Program-made: the position numbers and the translations under genes
The notes under the pieces: model-generated
The model's database searches: none
The model's input: only the letters and a program-made list of their open reading frames with translations
Told to the model about the DNA's origin: nothing
Source: Exilibacterium sp.
Lineage (GTDB): Bacteria > Pseudomonadota > Gammaproteobacteria > Pseudomonadales > Cellvibrionaceae
Assembly (NCBI GenBank): GCA_028280195.1
Contig: JANQMH010000063.1
Span: 1-64,000, forward strand
DNA: 64,000 bases
Direction: 5' to 3'
Shown: piece after piece, positions 16,534-26,102 of the stretch
Position numbering within the stretch: position 1 is the stretch's first letter
Layout of the letters: each line of letters begins with the position of its first letter

Positions 16534-19313
16534 GGCAGCGCCTCGGCGCGCCCGGCACCGACGCTGCCGGCCTGCTGCCCGCGCCGGCGCCAGTGTTTTT
16601 CAAAGCCGACTATCACCGAGATCAGCAGGCCGCAGGCGAGAATACGCAGCCAGGCCTCGAAGCTGATCGGCGCGGTCTGGAACCATTGGTTCATCACCGG
16701 CAGATAGGTGAACATCAGTTGCAGCGCCGCCATCAGGCCGATACCGAACCAGATCCACATATTCGAAAACATACCGACCTTGAACACCGACTGCTGCAGC
16801 GAGCGGCAGTTGAATAAATAGAAGGCCTCGCCCACTACAAACATGGCCACCGCCACCGTGCGCGCCTCAGTCTGGCTGGCCCCCCAGAGCAGCTCCAGTT
16901 CGTAGAGTCCGAAAGCCGCAATACACAACAGCGACGAGACCAGGGCGATGCGCCACAGCATCACGCTGTCGAGAATCGGCGTATTGGGCTGGTGAGGCGG
17001 GCGCTGCATGATGCCCTTCTCGCGCGGCTCGAATGCCAGCATCAGTCCCAGGCAGATGGCCGTGGTCATATTTACCCAGAGAATATGCAGCGGCAGCAGC
17101 GGCAGGGAGATACCGAGCATGACCGCCAGCAGAATCACCAGCGCCTCGCCGCCGTTGGTGGGCAGCGTCCAGACGATGAACTTCTTCAGGTTATCGAAAA
17201 CGCCGCGCCCCTCCTCCACCGCCGAGCGAATGGTGGCGAAATTATCATCGGTCAGCATCATATCGGCCGCCTCGCGCGCCACCTCGGTGCCGTTCAATGC
17301 CATGGCCACGCCGATATCGGCGCGCCGCAGTGCCGGCGCATCGTTGACGCCGTCGCCGGTCATGGCCACCACCTGGCTCTGTGCCTGCAGCGCTTTGACC
17401 AGTTGCAGTTTATTGTCCGGCGTTACCCGCGCAAATACCTTGGCATCGCGGGCCAGCTGCGCCAGCTGTTGTTGCGACACATCCACCAGGTCGCGACCGG
17501 TAACCGCCGGGCTGCCGCCGTCGACGCTGGCAATGCCCAGCTGCCGGGCGATACTGACCGCGGTCAGGGCGTGGTCGCCGGTAATCATTTTGACATCGAT
17601 ACCGGCGGCGTGGCAGGCGGCCACGGCGCGCGCGGCTTCCGGCCGCGGCGGGTCGATCATCGCCTGCAGCCCCAGAAATACCAGGCCGGCGGCGACATCG
17701 TCGTGGTCGATAGTCTCGCTCGAGGCGTTCATCGGCTTGCGCGCAAAAGCCAGTACCCGCAGCCCGCGCGCCGCCATCTCCTCGGCTTCATGTTTGATCG
17801 CATCGCGGTCAATAGCTACCTCCTGCCCCTTATCCTGCATCACCACATCGCACTTAGCCAGTATACTTTCCAGCGAGCCTTTGACATACATCATAGCGCT
17901 GTCGTTATCGGCACTGCGATGCAGGGTAGCCATATACTGGTATTCCGACTGAAACGGAATGGTGTCGAGGCGCTTGAGCTGCTGCTCCAGCTGCGCCCGA
18001 TCGAGCCCCGACTTATGCGCCGAGACCAGCAGCGCCCCCTCGGTGGGGTCACCGGTAATGCGCCACTGCGCCTCGGTGTCGGTCTCGGCGTGATCGGAGG
18101 CAGCCGGCGGCTGCAGTACCGCCTCGTTGCAGAGCATACCGGCGGTGAGTGTTTCGGCCAGCGCCGGGTGGCTGGCCATAGCGGCGATTTGCGGCTCGGC
18201 CCGGTCACCGTTCGCCAGCAGAATCTCGCCCTGCGGATCGTAACCGTTGCCGCTCGCCTGCAGGCGCTGGCCGGCCGCCCAGAACTCGCGCACGGTCATT
18301 TCGTTTTTGGTGAGCGTACCGGTTTTATCCGAGCAGATTACCGTGGTGCTGCCTAGGGTTTCGACCGCCGGCAGGTTGCGGATAATCGCCCGGCGCTTGG
18401 CCATGCGCGAGACACCGATAGCCAGCATGATGGTAACCGCCGCCGGCAGCCCCTCCGGTATGGCGCCCACCGCCAGCGCCACGGCGGCCATAAATACATC
18501 CAGGCCGGCGCCGCCGTGCGCCCAGCCCACCAGCAGGGTAAGGCCGGCCAGCGTCAGAATGCCGTACAGCAGCAGGTGGCTGAACTGCTTGATCCGCTGC
18601 GTCAGCGGTGTGTCCAGTTTTTCAGTGGTGGCGATCATGGCCGAGATTTTACCGATCTCGGTACCGTCGCCGATCGACGCTACCAGGCCCATGCCGGTGC
18701 CGTAGGTCACCAGCGCAGAGGAATAGGCCATGTTGCGGCGGTCGCCGAGGCCGCTGTCGGCGGCCAGTTCGGCGGTGATTTTTTCCACCGGCATGGATTC
18801 CCCGGTCAGCGCCGACTCATCGATCTGCAGATCGCGGCTCTTTACCAGGCGCATATCCGCCGGCACTTTGTCGCCGGCCTGCAATACCACCAGGTCGCCG
18901 GGCACCAGCTGCTCGGCGGCCAGGGTCAGGCGCTGGCCGTCGCGGATCACCGTGGCGGTGCTGTTCAATTCTTTCGACAGGGCATTGATCGCATGCAGCG
19001 CCTTGGCCTCCTGCACAAAGCCGATAATGGCGTTGAGCAATACCACGGCAAAGATCACAATCGAATCCACCCACTCCTGCAGCGCCAGGGTAACCCCCGC
19101 GGCACCCAACAGGATGTAGACCAGCGGCTGGTGAAACTGCAGCAAAAAGCGCTTCACCGGCCCGCTGCCCTTGTGTTCGCTCAGTTTGTTGAAGCCGTAG
19201 CGCTGCTGTCGCTGCCCGGCTTCGGCAGACGACAGGCCGTTTTGGCTGTCACTATCGAGTTGGGTGACGGTCTCATCAACCGTACCCGCGTGCCAGATAT
19301 GTTCGGGACGCAT
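16530..19313 (-). CDS. P2-type cation-transporting ATPase
   Basis: A 927-residue HAD-type P-type ATPase (family II, Ca2+/Na+ pump-like). Visible motifs are the actuator loop DESALTGES, the TM4 motif AIPEGLP, the phosphorylation site ICSDKTGTLTKNE (D329), and the hinge GDGVNDAPAL. In TM6 the Ca2+-pump Asp of N-x-x-T-D is absent (WVNMTTAICLGL), so the ion is not certain; with the Mrp genes Na+ is attractive. The ATG at 19313 follows GGGGGAAAAC and replaces a longer reading. It heads the Mrp operon. Confidence 0.85.
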   Translation of the reverse strand: MRPEHIWHAGTVDETVTQLDSDSQNGLSSAEAGQRQQRYGFNKLSEHKGSGPVKRFLLQFHQPLVYILLGAAGVTLALQEWVDSIVIFAVVLLNAIIGFVQEAKALHAINALSKELNSTATVIRDGQRLTLAAEQLVPGDLVVLQAGDKVPADMRLVKSRDLQIDESALTGESMPVEKITAELAADSGLGDRRNMAYSSALVTYGTGMGLVASIGDGTEIGKISAMIATTEKLDTPLTQRIKQFSHLLLYGILTLAGLTLLVGWAHGGAGLDVFMAAVALAVGAIPEGLPAAVTIMLAIGVSRMAKRRAIIRNLPAVETLGSTTVICSDKTGTLTKNEMTVREFWAAGQRLQASGNGYDPQGEILLANGDRAEPQIAAMASHPALAETLTAGMLCNEAVLQPPAASDHAETDTEAQWRITGDPTEGALLVSAHKSGLDRAQLEQQLKRLDTIPFQSEYQYMATLHRSADNDSAMMYVKGSLESILAKCDVVMQDKGQEVAIDRDAIKHEAEEMAARGLRVLAFARKPMNASSETIDHDDVAAGLVFLGLQAMIDPPRPEAARAVAACHAAGIDVKMITGDHALTAVSIARQLGIASVDGGSPAVTGRDLVDVSQQQLAQLARDAKVFARVTPDNKLQLVKALQAQSQVVAMTGDGVNDAPALRRADIGVAMALNGTEVAREAADMMLTDDNFATIRSAVEEGRGVFDNLKKFIVWTLPTNGGEALVILLAVMLGISLPLLPLHILWVNMTTAICLGLMLAFEPREKGIMQRPPHQPNTPILDSVMLWRIALVSSLLCIAAFGLYELELLWGASQTEARTVAVAMFVVGEAFYLFNCRSLQQSVFKVGMFSNMWIWFGIGLMAALQLMFTYLPVMNQWFQTAPISFEAWLRILACGLLISVIVGFEKHWRRRGQQAGSVGAGRAEALP

Positions 19314-19580
19314 GTTTTCCCCCGCACTCAAGCTGTTGATCGGATGGGGCCGCGCTGAGTCGCGCGGGTCGCCGTGCAGCCGCAGCCGCATCGGCAGCAC
19401 GCGCGCGCAGCCTATGGCGCAACATTAGCGAAAGTCATTCATCAACAAAAGTCGAATAATTGAAGTTTTATATTCGTATTTTCCGATAACCCAGATGAGA
19501 GTAATAAGAAGCGCCGGGGGCCGGCATAACAGCGACAATTGCTTTCGCCGGCGGTATGTTCCATAACGGTGCGCCGGTGA

Positions 19581-20483
19581 CTAGCAAAAAAATTCGTGAC
19601 GGGCATTGTCACAAATCGCGGCAACGGCCGGGTGCCTGACTTTGCGCTCCGGAGAAATGGCGTAAAACTTTTGGATGATTTCGTCGGTATGGCCAATCAC
19701 CTGTACGCCAAAACCTTCGCACACTTCGCGCTGAATGATTGTCGGCATGAAGAAAATACCCAAGCCCGCCCGACCGAAGGACTTCAAAAGTGCACTGTCG
19801 TCAAACTGACCACGCACAAGCGGATAAAGTTCCAGTTTTTCCAGCCAGCGGTCAAACAGCTGGCGGATAGCATACTGTTCGGTGGGCAGCAGCATCGGTG
19901 CGTTGTGCAGCGACTGGGGGAAGTTGCGGCGGTAGACTTTCGCCAGCTCCGGAGCAGCGAAGAAACTCACACCGCTCTCGCCCAAAAAGTGATTATAAGC
20001 CTTTATATTAAAGGCCGCTGTCAGTGGCGTATCGGTTAACACCATATCGACTTCGTGAACTGCCAGCTGCGTCAAAATCGCCTCCACCGGTCCCTCGCGG
20101 CTGGTCAGACTGACATCGTCCAGCAACCGCAGGGCCGGCTCGATAATTTTATAGACGATGGTTTTCGGCAGCGCGCTGGCGGCGCTGATGATAAATTCCG
20201 ACGGGCCTATTTCCGGCGCGCCGCGCAGCACATCGCGCAATTCCCTGCCCAGATCAAAAATTTCATCGGCGTAACGCAGTACCAGGCGGCCGGTTTCCGT
20301 CAGCGCCAAACGCCGCCCGGCACGCTCAAACAACGACATGCCGATATGATCCTCGAGCAGCGACAACTGACCGCTGATGGTCTGCGGTGTGATGTGCAGC
20401 TTTTCACTGGCTTTGGCAATACTGCCCTCGTGTGCAACCGTCCAGAAGTAATGTAAATGCTTGTAGTTGAGAGGATCACGCAT
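19581..20483 (-). CDS. nhaR: NhaR-like LysR-family activator
   Basis: A LysR-type regulator of about 300 residues. The N-terminus LNYKHLHYFWTVAHEGSI and the HTH block LHITPQTISGQLSLLEDHIG closely follow E. coli NhaR, the Na+-responsive activator of nhaA. The C-terminal effector domain has HEVDMVLTDTP and ESGVSFFAAPEL, also NhaR-like. An ATG at 20483 is used; a TTG two codons upstream is closer to the GGAG at 20500 and also possible. It sits about 270 bp upstream of the ATPase-Mrp operon on the same strand, which suggests it controls that operon. Confidence 0.78.
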   Translation of the reverse strand: MRDPLNYKHLHYFWTVAHEGSIAKASEKLHITPQTISGQLSLLEDHIGMSLFERAGRRLALTETGRLVLRYADEIFDLGRELRDVLRGAPEIGPSEFIISAASALPKTIVYKIIEPALRLLDDVSLTSREGPVEAILTQLAVHEVDMVLTDTPLTAAFNIKAYNHFLGESGVSFFAAPELAKVYRRNFPQSLHNAPMLLPTEQYAIRQLFDRWLEKLELYPLVRGQFDDSALLKSFGRAGLGIFFMPTIIQREVCEGFGVQVIGHTDEIIQKFYAISPERKVRHPAVAAICDNARHEFFC

Positions 20484-20489
20484 CTGCAA

Positions 20490-20925
20490 TCGATCTCCAA
20501 TAAGTCGATTTTTTCGAACTATTATATAAGTAAAAACGTTTTTAGCTTGCTATTTTGTTCAGGCTTTCTCTAACGGGGGGGTATCATCGCCGCAGCAGGC
20601 AGAGTCTATCGGCTTGCATCGGTACTGGCAACACGGCGCTAAGCTATTCGACAAAACCGGCAGTTTCCGCCGCGTTCCAGCCGCGGCGCCGGCGAAACAC
20701 CGCCGCGGCAACATTACCGATTCGATTTTATCGATGTCGCTATTAGGGATAAACGAGTTTTTCTGATTACCGCAGCGCCGTACTATCGAGTTCTAACACC
20801 ACAGAAAGCAACGACAGACACTCAAAAACCATTCCATGCACCGGTTGGCGACCACATTGACGTCACAGTATCCGCAGGCGCCTAGATGCAGGTTTGAATG
20901 GTTGTGAAACTTCGAGAGGCAGTCC
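20490..20925. other. Intergenic region without supported gene
   Basis: This 435-bp gap between the NhaR-like gene (leftward) and the ribosome-hibernation gene (rightward) should contain both promoters. It begins AT-rich next to nhaR. A 63-codon open frame at 20555-20746 has no ribosome-binding site or recognisable composition and is not called. I see no repeats or RNA gene. Confidence 0.5.
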
Positions 20926-21261
20926 ATGAATATCAAGACGCAATGTCGCGGTTTTAAACTATCCCTGGCTCTGCACGACCACGTTAAATCGAGAATCTAC
21001 CTGGTGCTGGGACGTTACAGCAGTAAAATCAGACAGGTCGAAGTTACCCTGCTGGATGTCAACGGACCCAAGGGCGGTGTCGACAAGAAGTGCCTGATCA
21101 CCCTGCGGCTCAACCATTTCAAGTCGATTGTGGTGCAGGAGACCTCCGAGGATATGTACTTTTCCATCAATAACTGTGCCCAGCGCGCGCGCCGCGCAGT
21201 AGAACGGCACTACAACCGCATGCGCGACATGCATAGAAAGCCCCATCACGGCTATGCCTGA
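20926..21261 (+). CDS. HPF/RaiA-family ribosome-associated protein
   Basis: A 111-residue small basic protein of the HPF/RaiA fold, which binds the decoding centre of stalled ribosomes. Visible family features are the opening beta strand with helix (MNIKTQCRGFKLSLALHDHV), the acidic strand IRQVEVTLLDVNGPKGGVDK (~36-55) and the C-terminal helix NNCAQRARRAVERHYNRM (~83-100). It is somewhat divergent from E. coli HPF, with a VNGPKGG loop typical of the uncharacterised HPF-like subgroup. It is monocistronic and ends before a GC-rich hairpin. Confidence 0.75.
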   Translation: MNIKTQCRGFKLSLALHDHVKSRIYLVLGRYSSKIRQVEVTLLDVNGPKGGVDKKCLITLRLNHFKSIVVQETSEDMYFSINNCAQRARRAVERHYNRMRDMHRKPHHGYA

Positions 21262-21266
21262 AAGGT

Positions 21267-21298
21267 CCCCGCCCGGCGCCAACTGCCGGGCCCGGGGG
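21267..21298 (+). terminator. GC-rich hairpin after HPF-like gene
   Basis: GCCCGGC at 21271-21277 pairs with GCCGGGC, and the outer CCCC/GGGG bases extend the stem. There is no clear U-tract, so it may be a weak or factor-assisted terminator. The following stretch to 21692 holds the histidine kinase promoter region and no gene that I can support. Confidence 0.45.
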
Positions 21299-21692
21299 CA
21301 ACCCTTAAAATAATGTGGTTACTACCTATCGGCCCCTCCCCCCGGCTGTGCTAAGCTTGTCGCTCCGAATAATCCATGCAGCCGGCCATTCCGTACAGAT
21401 AATCGACAATTTGCACATTAATGCGGCGGCGAAGCGGCATTGATCACTGAGGGTGTTATCGATTACCGATTAGCGCTTCAGCCCTCTCCCCGGTCGCCGG
21501 GCCTGCTATAAATTATTGCGGTTTGGGGCTGTCTTACCGACTGAAACCGGTTGTCCGAAAAAGCCGTTAGCCGCAATGAAAACGGCGGCAATGCCATCGT
21601 TATGCTGCGGCCATGCAAGCGTCGGCGGGAAGGCGGGTCGCTGGGCCCGAAATTGCCGATTGTGTTTATGCAAGCAATCAGGACTCGCCCGG

Positions 21693-24137
21693 ATGCCGGC
21701 CTTTAAACAACTCTCCCTGTCACCCACCGCAGCCGGCTGCCGGCCTGCGCGCCGCAGTACACCGGGCTGGAACAGACTGCTGGCCGGCATACGGCGCGAC
21801 GGCGCGGCCCTGCCCCTGGCCCTGACGGCCGGGGTGGTGGCGGCAATTGTGGTGGTTGCGACCTGGCAGCTGCTGCGCGAACGCGCCCATGAACAGATCC
21901 ATGCCGCCACCCATCACACCGGCAACCTGGCTGAAATGCTGATTCGCGAGGATATCGCCCACCGCCTCGCCGCGGTCGAGCAACTGGCCCGTTACTGGCG
22001 CGACGACGGCGGGCGGCCGCCGTCCAGCTGGCGCACTGAAGCCGAAATCTCTGCGGCGAAAATCGCCGGTTTCGAGGCTGTCGAGTGGGCTGATACGGAC
22101 TTGAATATCCGCTGGTCGGTACCACTGGCGGGGGACGGGGCAGTGCAGGATCTGCATCGCAGCGGCATTCAGGCGGCGCTGGCCGGGGCGCAGCTGCACG
22201 GCGGCACAACCCTGACCCAGCCCTTTGCGCTGGCCCGCGGCGGCCTGGGCATCGCCGCCTTTACGCCGGTGTGGCAACAGCGCCGTTTCAACGGCGTTAT
22301 CATCGGGGTTTTCAGCCTGCAGGCCTGCCTCGATGGCATCCTCACACGGCTGCAGAACAGCCAGCACAGCGTGCGGATTCTGGTCGAGGGTCGCGAGGCC
22401 TGCCGCAACGGCCCCGGGACGGCGTCGTGGCCGCAAAAATGGACCCGGCAGCGGGTGTTTGAGGCCCACGGTCTGAGCTGGGCCATACTGATCAGCCCGA
22501 CGGCCGAATTCGTCGCCGCCATTCACGCCGATTCGTCAAAACTGATACTGGCCATGGGCCTGCTATTCAGCGTCCTGGTGGGTGCGGCCATATATCTGGC
22601 CAGAGCTGTGCGCTGCCGCGCCCATCAGCTCTACAGCACCTCCAGCCAGCTGACGGCACTTATCCAGAACCTGCCGGGTATTGCCTACCGCTGCGTCAAC
22701 CAGCCGGAATGGCCGATGGAATTTGTCAGCGAGGGCTGCCAGCAGTTGTCGGGACATGCGCGCGAGGACTTTGAACAGCGGCGGGTCTTTTGGGGTGAGT
22801 TGATTCACACCGGCGATCGCCAGCGCATCTGGCAGAACATACAACAGGCCATCGACGCGGGGGAGGCCTTTGAAATTGAGTACCGCATTGTCAACCGGAA
22901 AAACGAGGAGCGCTGGGTGTGGGAACGCGGCCGGACCATCCAGTGTGGGGAAAATCAGCTGGTGCGCATCGAAGGTATTATCAGCGATATCACTGACCGC
23001 AAACGCGCCGAAATAGCCCTGCTGGAGGCGCGCGCTTTTTCAGAAGCCGTGGTGGATACCGCCGCGGAGGCCGTTATCACCATTGACGCCAACGGCATTA
23101 TGCAGACCTGCAATCGGGCGGCACAGGACATGTTTGGCTACCCGGCGGCGGAAATGCAGGGCAGAAATGTCGGCCTGCTGATGCCCGAGCCCTATCGCAG
23201 CGAGCACGGCCGCTATATCCAGCGCTACCTGCGCAGCGGCGAGGCACATATTATCGGCAGCGGCCGCGACGTGAGCGCGCAGCGTAAAGACGGCTCGGAG
23301 TTTCCCATTCACCTGTCAGTCAGCGAAGTGCCAGAGCTGCCACAGCGCCGGTTCGTCGGACTGATCCGCGACATTTCCCGCCAGCGCGCGGCGGAAATGG
23401 AGGCGCGACAGCATCGCGAACAACTGGCGCATCTAGACCGCCTCAATATGCTCGGCGAAATGGCTACCGGCATCGCCCATGAAATCAACCAGCCGCTGAC
23501 CGCGATTTCCCTGTTTGCGCAGGCGGGGAAACGCCTGTTCGATACCGGTGAACGGGCGCGGGTAGCGGAAATCTTCGACAAACTCAGCCAGCACGCCCAG
23601 CGCGCCGGCGCGGTCATCGAGCGCATGCAGACCATGGCGCGACACGGCAAGAGCGCCAGGGAGATCGCCGACTGCAATAAACTGGTTGCAGAAATCGCCA
23701 AGCTGGCCGAAGCCGAGGCGCGCATTCTGGATATTGCCATTGCGGTGCAGACCCGGCGCAATCTGCCCGCAGTCGAGGTCGATACCGTGCAGATTCAGCA
23801 AGTGGCATTGAACTTGCTGCGCAACGGTATGGAAGCCATGCGCGCGGTGAACTGCCGCTACGGCAAGACCATCAAGCTGCAGACCAGGCAGCGCGGTGAC
23901 GGCGATATCGAAGTGCTGGTGATCGACAGCGGCTGTGGCGTCTCAGAAAAAATAGCGGGCAAACTATTCACGCCTTTTTCGACCACCAAAGATTCCGGTA
24001 TGGGCATGGGGCTGTCTATCTGCCGGGCCATTATCACCGCTCACGGCGGACAACTGTCTTTTCACAACAATACAACAGCCGGCGCCACTTTCCTGTTCAC
24101 ACTGCCGGCAGCGGAACACGGGGACGAACATGAATAA
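21693..24137 (+). CDS. CHASE-PAS-PAS sensor histidine kinase
   Basis: An 814-residue membrane sensor kinase. From the ATG at 21693: TM1 (~38-60); a periplasmic CHASE-like domain (~80-270, with GFEAVEWADTDLNIRWSVP); TM2 (~283-305); PAS 1 (~312-430); a FixL-like PAS 2 (~446-570); HisKA with H595 (in ATGIAHEINQPLTAISLF); and a HATPase domain with DSGCGVSEK and GMGMGLSICR. A longer reading begins at 21516, but the extra 59 residues are Cys/Arg-rich and unlike protein. It overlaps the FixJ-type regulator by eight bases and lies just upstream of pqqA, so control of pqq or alcohol oxidation is plausible. The signal is unknown. Confidence 0.82.
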   Translation: MPAFKQLSLSPTAAGCRPARRSTPGWNRLLAGIRRDGAALPLALTAGVVAAIVVVATWQLLRERAHEQIHAATHHTGNLAEMLIREDIAHRLAAVEQLARYWRDDGGRPPSSWRTEAEISAAKIAGFEAVEWADTDLNIRWSVPLAGDGAVQDLHRSGIQAALAGAQLHGGTTLTQPFALARGGLGIAAFTPVWQQRRFNGVIIGVFSLQACLDGILTRLQNSQHSVRILVEGREACRNGPGTASWPQKWTRQRVFEAHGLSWAILISPTAEFVAAIHADSSKLILAMGLLFSVLVGAAIYLARAVRCRAHQLYSTSSQLTALIQNLPGIAYRCVNQPEWPMEFVSEGCQQLSGHAREDFEQRRVFWGELIHTGDRQRIWQNIQQAIDAGEAFEIEYRIVNRKNEERWVWERGRTIQCGENQLVRIEGIISDITDRKRAEIALLEARAFSEAVVDTAAEAVITIDANGIMQTCNRAAQDMFGYPAAEMQGRNVGLLMPEPYRSEHGRYIQRYLRSGEAHIIGSGRDVSAQRKDGSEFPIHLSVSEVPELPQRRFVGLIRDISRQRAAEMEARQHREQLAHLDRLNMLGEMATGIAHEINQPLTAISLFAQAGKRLFDTGERARVAEIFDKLSQHAQRAGAVIERMQTMARHGKSAREIADCNKLVAEIAKLAEAEARILDIAIAVQTRRNLPAVEVDTVQIQQVALNLLRNGMEAMRAVNCRYGKTIKLQTRQRGDGDIEVLVIDSGCGVSEKIAGKLFTPFSTTKDSGMGMGLSICRAIITAHGGQLSFHNNTTAGATFLFTLPAAEHGDEHE

Positions 24138-24753
24138 ACAACAGATCGTCTATATCATTGACGACGATGAGGGCATTCGCGAGGGCCTGGGCCTGCTACT
24201 GGATACTGTAAACCTGCCCCATGCGCTATATGGCTCCGCCATTGATTTCCTGCAGGCCTATGATGGGGATATGTGCGGCTGCCTGGTACTGGATATCCGC
24301 ATGCCGCGCATGACCGGGCTGGATCTGCAGAAACAGTTGGCACAGCGCAAATCCTCACTGCCGATCATCTTCATTACCGGCCACGGCGATATCCCCATGG
24401 CGGTGGAGGCCATGCGCCGCGGCGCGCTGGATTTCATTCGCAAACCGTTTCGCGAACAGGACCTGCTCGATCGCATCAACGAAGCGCTCGCAGTGGAAAC
24501 GGACATACGCAAAAACCGCCGGCAACGGCAACAACTGCAGGACAAAATCGACGCGCTGTCGGAGCGCGAGCGGGAGGTCTTCGAGCGTGTCGCCGACGGT
24601 GAAATGAACAAGATGATAGCCACCGACCTGGGTATCAGCGAGCGCACGGTCGAAGTCCACCGCTCCCAGTTGATGAAAAAACTGGAGGTACGCACCCTGG
24701 CGCAACTGGTGCGTATCAAGATCGAGGCGGAGCTGCTGGCCGCAGCCGATTAG
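24130..24753 (+). CDS. FixJ-family response regulator
   Basis: A 207-residue two-component regulator. The receiver domain (~1-120) has IIDDDEGIREGL and the phospho-acceptor D55 (in CLVLDIRMPRMTG), followed by ITGHGDIPMAVEAMRRGALD and the IRKPF lysine. The LuxR-type HTH (~140-200) contains LSEREREVFERVADGEMNK and SERTVEVHRSQLMKKLEV. This is the FixJ/TodT subgroup. It is the partner of the overlapping histidine kinase. The 210 bp that follow before pqqA are likely regulatory. Confidence 0.87.
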   Translation: MNKQQIVYIIDDDEGIREGLGLLLDTVNLPHALYGSAIDFLQAYDGDMCGCLVLDIRMPRMTGLDLQKQLAQRKSSLPIIFITGHGDIPMAVEAMRRGALDFIRKPFREQDLLDRINEALAVETDIRKNRRQRQQLQDKIDALSEREREVFERVADGEMNKMIATDLGISERTVEVHRSQLMKKLEVRTLAQLVRIKIEAELLAAAD

Positions 24754-24967
24754 TTCATGCGCCGGGGAATCCATCTCGGCAAATTTGCGCCCGGCCATCG
24801 CACGTCCCACAGTACCGGGCATCCGGGTTCACAGTCCCCATCCGCTCAACCAATTACCGAGGCCGCCTCCTACTAAAGTCGGATGCCGCCGCTTTGCCAA
24901 AAAGCATTAAATAACAGCTACCCGTCTCGCACGACGCACAGTAAACCACCCAGCAGAGGAACCGACC

Positions 24968-25039
24968 ATGTGGACCAAGCCCGCCTATACCGACCTGCGC
25001 ATTGGCTTTGAAGTCACCATGTACTTCGCCAACCGTTAG
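24968..25039 (+). CDS. pqqA: PQQ precursor peptide PqqA
   Basis: A 23-codon gene, too short for most gene finders. The peptide begins [14 protein letters not shown] and continues [10 protein letters not shown]15 and Y19 are the glutamate and tyrosine that PqqE crosslinks and that become the backbone of pyrroloquinoline quinone. An AGAGGA ribosome-binding site lies eight bases upstream. It is followed by a strong stem-loop and then pqqB. Confidence 0.95.
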
Positions 25040-25054
25040 AGCTGTTTCATCATG

Positions 25055-25122
25055 CCCGGCCGCAAACCCTCACTGCGCGGCAGGCTATCAGGCCTGCCGC
25101 GCAGTGAGGGTTTGTGGCCGGG
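25055..25122 (+). terminator. 31-bp stem-loop between pqqA and pqqB
   Basis: Left arm 25055-25085 and right arm 25092-25122 pair over 31 bp with a single G-U wobble and a six-base loop (TATCAG). There is no U-tract. It lies 15 bp after the pqqA stop and 21 bp before the pqqB start. Such a structure can act as an attenuator or RNA stabiliser that raises the yield of PqqA relative to the enzymes. Confidence 0.75.
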
Positions 25123-25143
25123 CCAGTTAGCGGGCGTGCGGGT

Positions 25144-26064
25144 ATGATGAAGATTCATGTTTTAGGCTCGGCTGCCGGCGGCGGCTTCCCGCAGTGGAAC
25201 TGTAATTGCCGCAACTGTTACGGCCTCAGACAGGGTCGCATTCGGGCGATCCCCCGCACCCAGTCGTCCATCGCCGTCAGCAGCGACGACGAGCACTGGG
25301 TGCTGTTCAATACCTCACCGGACATTCGCGCGCAGCTGCAGGCCTTCCCTCAGATCCAGCCCAGAAACGGCCTGCGCGACACCGGCATTGGCGCCATTGT
25401 CTATATGGACAGCCAGATCGATCACACAGCCGGGCTGCTGATGCTGCGCGAGGGATGCCCGCACGAGGTGTATTGTACCGATATGGTGCACGCCGATCTG
25501 ACCGGCGGCTTTCCGGTCTTTCGCATGCTCGAAGCCTGGAACGGCGGCGTAAACCGCCACCGTATCGATATCGATCCGGTCAGCAGTTTCACTATTCCCG
25601 GCTTCGAAAATCTGCGCTTCACGCCGGTGCCGCTGAGCAGCAAGGCGCCGCCTTACTCGGCCCACCGCCACGATCCGCACCGCGGCGACAATATCGGTAT
25701 CGGCATCGAAGACTTGCCCAGCGGCAAAAAAGTTTTCTATGCCCCCGGGCTGGGATCGATCGAGGATCACCTGCTGCCGGTTATGTCCCAGGCCGACTGC
25801 CTGCTGGTGGACGGCACCTTCTGGCGCGAAGATGAAATGATCGCCGCCGGTGTCGGCAGCCAGCTGGCCGCCGCGATGGGACACCTGCCACAATCCGGCG
25901 AGGGCGGAATGATCCATGTATTGGACGGCCTGCGCCATCCGCGCAAGATTCTGATTCATATCAATAACACCAACCCCATACTGGATGAGGACTCGGAAGA
26001 ACGCAGAACACTGCAGCGCCACGCCATCGAGGTCGCCTACGACGGCATGGAGATCACGCTGTAA
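25144..26064 (+). CDS. pqqB: PqqB, metallo-beta-lactamase-fold PQQ biosynthesis protein
   Basis: A 306-residue member of the PqqB family. It opens [19 protein letters not shown], the classic PqqB start, with a CNCRNC metal site at ~20-25 and the modified MBL motif DSQIDHTAG (~89-97). PqqB acts in the oxidative tailoring of the PqqA-derived tyrosine. The two adjacent ATGs at 25144 and 25147 are preferred over a longer reading that starts inside the hairpin. Confidence 0.93.
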   Translation: MMKIHVLGSAAGGGFPQWNCNCRNCYGLRQGRIRAIPRTQSSIAVSSDDEHWVLFNTSPDIRAQLQAFPQIQPRNGLRDTGIGAIVYMDSQIDHTAGLLMLREGCPHEVYCTDMVHADLTGGFPVFRMLEAWNGGVNRHRIDIDPVSSFTIPGFENLRFTPVPLSSKAPPYSAHRHDPHRGDNIGIGIEDLPSGKKVFYAPGLGSIEDHLLPVMSQADCLLVDGTFWREDEMIAAGVGSQLAAAMGHLPQSGEGGMIHVLDGLRHPRKILIHINNTNPILDEDSEERRTLQRHAIEVAYDGMEITL

Positions 26065-26102
26065 AGTCGCCGCAGAAATCCACCAGCAGGAGAACAGTCA
26101 GT

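Noticed and set aside
20555-20746. 63-codon plus-strand ORF between nhaR and the HPF-like gene
   Set aside because: No ribosome-binding site, composition unlike protein, and it fills the expected promoter region.
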